From assembly GCA_023146575.1 (NCBI GenBank), contig JAGLBU010000251.1:1-8909 (forward strand): a stretch of DNA of 8,909 bases. The letters are read 5' to 3'. Shown in pieces: positions 7,546-8,909 of this stretch (positions are counted from its first letter, which is position 1; each line of letters begins with the position of its first letter). Under the pieces are notes generated by a model. That model was not told the origin of the DNA, did no database searches, and worked only from the letters and a program-made list of their open reading frames with translations. Made by a program: the position numbers and the translations under genes. This stretch comes from Methylococcales bacterium (GTDB lineage Bacteria > Pseudomonadota > Gammaproteobacteria > Methylococcales > Methylomonadaceae).

Positions 7546-7920
7546 ATGTCCGAAATTGTTTATATTTTAACCATTGTTTTTGTCGCTTATACCATTTTTT
7601 CGGTTCTAAAAGAGGGTAAAAAATCATCACAAAAGTCAGCCTCAAGTGATGACGTTTCTCAAGTTGAGACAGAAGAAGACTCAAACCCTGAAGAAGCGCC
7701 TGAACATTCAGATACCAGCAGTATTCGTAACCCTGAAACAGGCGAAACCGCCAACATTCCTAATAACTATCGTTTTAGCAAACGTTGGATCAAAGAAGTG
7801 TTAGTTAAAGAAGGTTTGCTGGATAAAATTTACAAAAATAGTGACTTAAATGATGAGATAAATGCCAAAATCAAACAGGCATTAGCGGATTTACAAACTA
7901 TTGAAAAATACCAAGTTTAA
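7546..7920 (+). CDS. Small membrane-anchored protein of unknown function
   Basis: I cannot assign a function. The 124-residue product begins with a hydrophobic helix (residues 4-20, YILTIVFVAYTIFSV) followed by KEGKK, which predicts an N-terminal membrane anchor with the rest in the cytoplasm. A low-complexity acidic linker rich in Ser, Asp and Glu spans about 26-60. The C-terminal part (62-124) looks folded, with NPETGE (62-67), NNYRFSKRWIKEVLVKEGLLDKIY broken by no gaps (73-96), and a final amphipathic helix. The start is well supported: AGAGGG at 7533-7538 is 7 bases from the ATG. Its TAA overlaps the stop of the convergent pterin gene. The promoter-like sequence and 128-base gap suggest transcription separate from the WD40 protein gene. 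Confidence 0.8.
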   Translation: MSEIVYILTIVFVAYTIFSVLKEGKKSSQKSASSDDVSQVETEEDSNPEEAPEHSDTSSIRNPETGETANIPNNYRFSKRWIKEVLVKEGLLDKIYKNSDLNDEINAKIKQALADLQTIEKYQV

Positions 7921-8909
7921 TTAAAGGTACTGCCTTTCGGTTTAAAGCTGTGAAGGTCAATATCGCTGTCGCTTGTTTGGGTAGCACAGCCCCACAGTAG
8001 CGCTTCGTCTTGCGTAAACCGTTTGCCTAATTGATGGGCGATTTGCGCGCGGGCTAATTCCACCCCTAAATAAAAACTGTGTCCGCCGTCTTGCTCTAGG
8101 TTTAATTTTGGATATAAATCAAAAGGGTCGGTGGCACTATTAAAACCATCACGATTATAAATATGTACGCCTTCTTGACTGACTTGGATTCGATAACTGG
8201 GGTCTTTCACTTGAGCCGCCAATTCTTTTATTTCGCTTAACTGATACGGAAAGGGCGTGGTTTCGTGCAGACTCATTAAGCCTGAGTCAATATGTTTTGG
8301 CAGGGTATTATTTTCGTGAGCGGCAAACATAATGCGGCGTGCAACATCGGCTTCTTTCACCGCAAAACTAGCATGATCACTCACTTGCGTGGCTAAAATA
8401 TGGTTGATATTTAGTTCTGAACAAATTCCCATTAATAACGCATTCATCCCCCCCGTATCGGCATGAGTTAATTCGGTAATATTCCCAACGCCTAACATCA
8501 TCTCAATATTCGGGTATTTTTGCCGAAATTGATGATAGCGTACAATAGACTCGGTAAAACCAAAATGAATTGGGTCTAAAATCGGATCAACAATAAACTT
8601 GTGACCCCGTTGTTGCAAAGTTTCAACTGCTTTATCTAAACTGCTTAAATCGCCATGCTGTGCTGGAATTAAAATTGGCGTACTGGCGACTTCATCCGCG
8701 ACCCACAACGTTTCATTGGTTAAACTGAGCATATAATCTGCGCCCGCTTTGCTGCCACGGAGTAAATCATCGGTCTCTAAAGAATCAATACTGACGCTAA
8801 AACCTTCTGACTTTAGCGTTGCAATCATTTCTTCCAGCAAAGGAAAAGGCGTATCAGGTAAACAGCCTATATCAATGATATTTGCCCCTTGGGACTGATA
8901 ATAAAATGC
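7917..8909 (-). CDS. Dihydropteroate synthase-related protein, 5' end outside window
   Basis: This protein carries a pterin-binding TIM-barrel related to dihydropteroate synthase (family TIGR00284, PF00809 fold), known from methanogens and from methylotrophs that use tetrahydromethanopterin; a role in that cofactor's synthesis is inferred. The frame stays open to the window edge, and a TTG at 8840 is not the start, because upstream codons encode the pterin-site motif QGANIIDIGC (8862-8891), equivalent to GADIIDIGG of dihydropteroate synthases. Further motifs are SVSIDS (8781-8798), VDPILDPIHFGF (8556-8591) and GVGNITELTHADTGGMNALL (8433-8492). After the barrel, a C-terminal region (about 7925-8230) with HSFYLGVELARAQIAHQLGK resembles the DUF4346-type extension; this is tentative. 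About 330 residues are present, and relatives are near 500, so an N-terminal domain (often annotated DUF6513) should lie outside. No other pterin gene is in the window. Confidence 0.85.
   Translation of the reverse strand, partial: AFYYQSQGANIIDIGCLPDTPFPLLEEMIATLKSEGFSVSIDSLETDDLLRGSKAGADYMLSLTNETLWVADEVASTPILIPAQHGDLSSLDKAVETLQQRGHKFIVDPILDPIHFGFTESIVRYHQFRQKYPNIEMMLGVGNITELTHADTGGMNALLMGICSELNINHILATQVSDHASFAVKEADVARRIMFAAHENNTLPKHIDSGLMSLHETTPFPYQLSEIKELAAQVKDPSYRIQVSQEGVHIYNRDGFNSATDPFDLYPKLNLEQDGGHSFYLGVELARAQIAHQLGKRFTQDEALLWGCATQTSDSDIDLHSFKPKGSTFN

Noticed and set aside
8838..8840. TTG as the start of the pterin gene
   Set aside because: In-frame codons upstream encode the conserved motif GANIIDIG, so the gene continues past the right edge.

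Overview
The window looks like a stretch of chromosome from an AT-rich gammaproteobacterium. Short intergenic spaces, gammaproteobacterial-type CcmA and CcmB, and a NudF-type Nudix hydrolase fit this. The last gene belongs to a dihydropteroate synthase-related family best known from methanogens and from methylotrophs that use tetrahydromethanopterin, so a methanotroph or methylotroph (for example Methylococcales) is a reasonable inference, but nothing here proves the taxon.

Layout, left to right. (1) Positions 1-1698, plus strand: an Hsp70/DnaK-like ATPase that enters from outside the left edge and lacks its N-terminus here. Eight bases later comes nudF (1707-2303), an ADP-ribose pyrophosphatase, probably co-transcribed. 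(2) On the minus strand, ccmA (2969-3598) and ccmB (2304-2972) overlap by 4 bases and encode the ATPase and a membrane subunit of the cytochrome c maturation ABC system. No other ccm gene is in the window. ccmB converges on nudF with no base between the stop codons. (3) After a 168-base divergent spacer comes the centrepiece, a 1216-residue protein (3767-7417): an AAA-like (AAA_35/STAND-like) NTPase domain, one predicted transmembrane helix, and 16 WD40 blades. Fifteen of these are spaced exactly 41 residues apart without a single insertion or deletion. (4) Next is a 124-residue membrane-anchored protein of unknown function (7546-7920) with a good ribosome binding site and a plausible promoter. 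(5) On the minus strand a dihydropteroate synthase-related protein (7917-8909) runs off the right edge, and its stop codon overlaps that of the small protein within the bases TTAA.

Most genes here are housekeeping: protein folding, ADP-ribose removal, cytochrome c biogenesis and probably pterin biosynthesis. The unusual element is the NTPase-TM-WD40 protein, whose architecture suggests a sensor or signalling scaffold. Its ligand, output and topology cannot be read from the sequence. No RNA genes, mobile elements, CRISPR arrays or convincing intrinsic terminators were seen. No gene-free stretch exceeds 170 bases.
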